Shown in pieces: positions 63,359-64,000 of a stretch of DNA of 64,000 nt. The first letter of the stretch is position 1. Every line of letters begins with the position of its first letter. The stretch covers positions 2,334,191 through 2,398,190 of the forward strand of contig JAKSZT010053928.1 in assembly GCA_026826555.1 (NCBI GenBank), in the 5' to 3' direction. This stretch comes from Tolypeutes matacus. Its lineage: Eukaryota; Chordata; Mammalia; Cingulata; Chlamyphoridae. The notes below the pieces were generated by a model. The model ran no database searches. It worked only from the letters and a program-made list of their open reading frames with translations, and was not told the DNA's origin. The position numbers and the translations under genes are program-made.

Positions 63359-63372
63359 CCGCCAGAGGGCGC
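63359..63372 (+). promoter_or_regulatory. CTCF-like motif 2 in the EVX2 3' UTR
   Basis: CCGCCAGAGGGCGC matches the CTCF core at every position but one (G for A at position 3, a common variant). It lies 110 bp from motif 1 in the same orientation. Confidence 0.7.
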
Positions 63373-64000
63373 GCCGGGGCGCCGGAGGCCGAAGGGAACC
63401 TGCCCCGAGTTGGGGGAAGGAGCCGCCGCAAAAGCCTGGAGGGCGCCCCTCTAAATTATTTCTATTTTTGTATTTGTCATCCAGTCGCTTCCCCTCCGCC
63501 CTCTTCTCCGATTGTATTTCCCGCTGCCCAGGCCCCGCTTCCCGTTTCTGTCCTGAGCTCTTGGTCTCCCCGAAGACAATCCCCTAGCCCGCATCCGGTA
63601 CTCAGGGGTCTCGAGTCCTGGCCGCGAGCCTTCCGGCCTGTGTTGCTCGGCTGAACCTCGTGGCCACAAGCAACGGGGAACCACAACAAAGAGAGTGGAA
63701 TGGTGTGCGCTAGTGCTTTGTGCGGAAAAAGTCACCCCTGAGGCTTCTGCTGCTGCCCTTTTCTTTCCATCTTTCCTTTCTTCTCTTTAAACGAGGATGG
63801 GAGGAAGTGGCGATTTTTCTCTCAGCCTGAGCTCGTTAGGAGGCCTGTCCGAGGAGAGAGAGAGAATGGGGGTCTGAGAAGGCCGGAAGAGCGAATGCAG
63901 AACGCGGGCGGATGCGGTCTGTTTGTGAGATTGTTTATCACGTGTGGGAGCAAGACCGGTGGACTCTGGCTACCTTCCCCGGGAAGGACAATGTCGAGGT

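Larger units (their letters stand above)
62380..63400. promoter_or_regulatory. EVX2: EVX2 exon 3 CpG island
   Basis: CpG-dense sequence covers the 3' end of intron 2, all of exon 3 and the first 160 bp of the 3' UTR. Confidence 0.7.
63238..64000 (+). other. EVX2: EVX2 3' UTR and right edge
   Basis: GC-rich at first, then AT-richer. I see no AATAAA before the window ends, so the 3' end of the EVX2 mRNA probably lies beyond it. A CACGTG occurs near 63939. Confidence 0.5.

Overview
This window is the 5' (posterior) half of a placental-mammal HOXD cluster plus EVX2. Six Hox genes lie on the minus strand: HOXD8 (about 11.6-12.9 kb), HOXD9 (19.1-20.4), HOXD10 (24.0-26.5), HOXD11 (34.2-36.1), HOXD12 (42.8-43.8) and HOXD13 (48.9-50.7). 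EVX2 (59.6-63.2 kb) is on the plus strand, diverging from HOXD13. All seven were identified from translated first exons and homeodomains that match the known vertebrate proteins. The missing paralogues 1, 3 and 4 are expected just left of position 1.

Organism: mammalian-wide relics (MIR, MER5-like) show a mammal. A tRNA-derived SINE at 546-676, made of a short tRNA-like head and an A-tail with a perfect 15-bp target duplication, resembles the DAS family of armadillo. A xenarthran such as Dasypus is my best guess, but I could not search for it. Two assembly gaps are present: 400 N inside HOXD11 exon 1 and 10 N inside a (GA)n array.

Layout: 0-11 kb is the HOXD8 to HOXD4/HOXD3 spacer. It holds all but one of the recognisable transposon pieces, two orphan CpG islands, and a likely distal leader exon of HOXD3 (6274-6630, minus strand). 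From 11 to 51 kb, compact two-exon Hox genes alternate with spacers of 3 to 8 kb that contain almost only unique sequence, simple repeats and CpG islands. From 51 to 59 kb is the HOXD13-EVX2 spacer, and 59-64 kb is the three-exon EVX2 gene.

How the genes work together: these are DNA-binding homeodomain transcription factors expressed collinearly along the trunk, limbs, gut and genitalia. HOXD8 keeps the PBX-binding hexapeptide; HOXD9-13 have the AbdB-class homeodomain. Every HOXD intron, and the first EVX2 intron, is phase 1. Likely regulatory sequence includes CACGTG E-boxes 120-300 bp upstream of four of the six HOXD starts, twice beside an inverted CCAAT box. CTCF-like motifs point left in the HOXD8/9 half and right in the HOXD12/EVX2 half, which is the arrangement expected at the HoxD TAD boundary. 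I saw no wholly new system. The strongest leads are the HOXD3 leader exon, a spliced-looking exon between HOXD13 and EVX2, the E-box pattern and the CTCF polarity.
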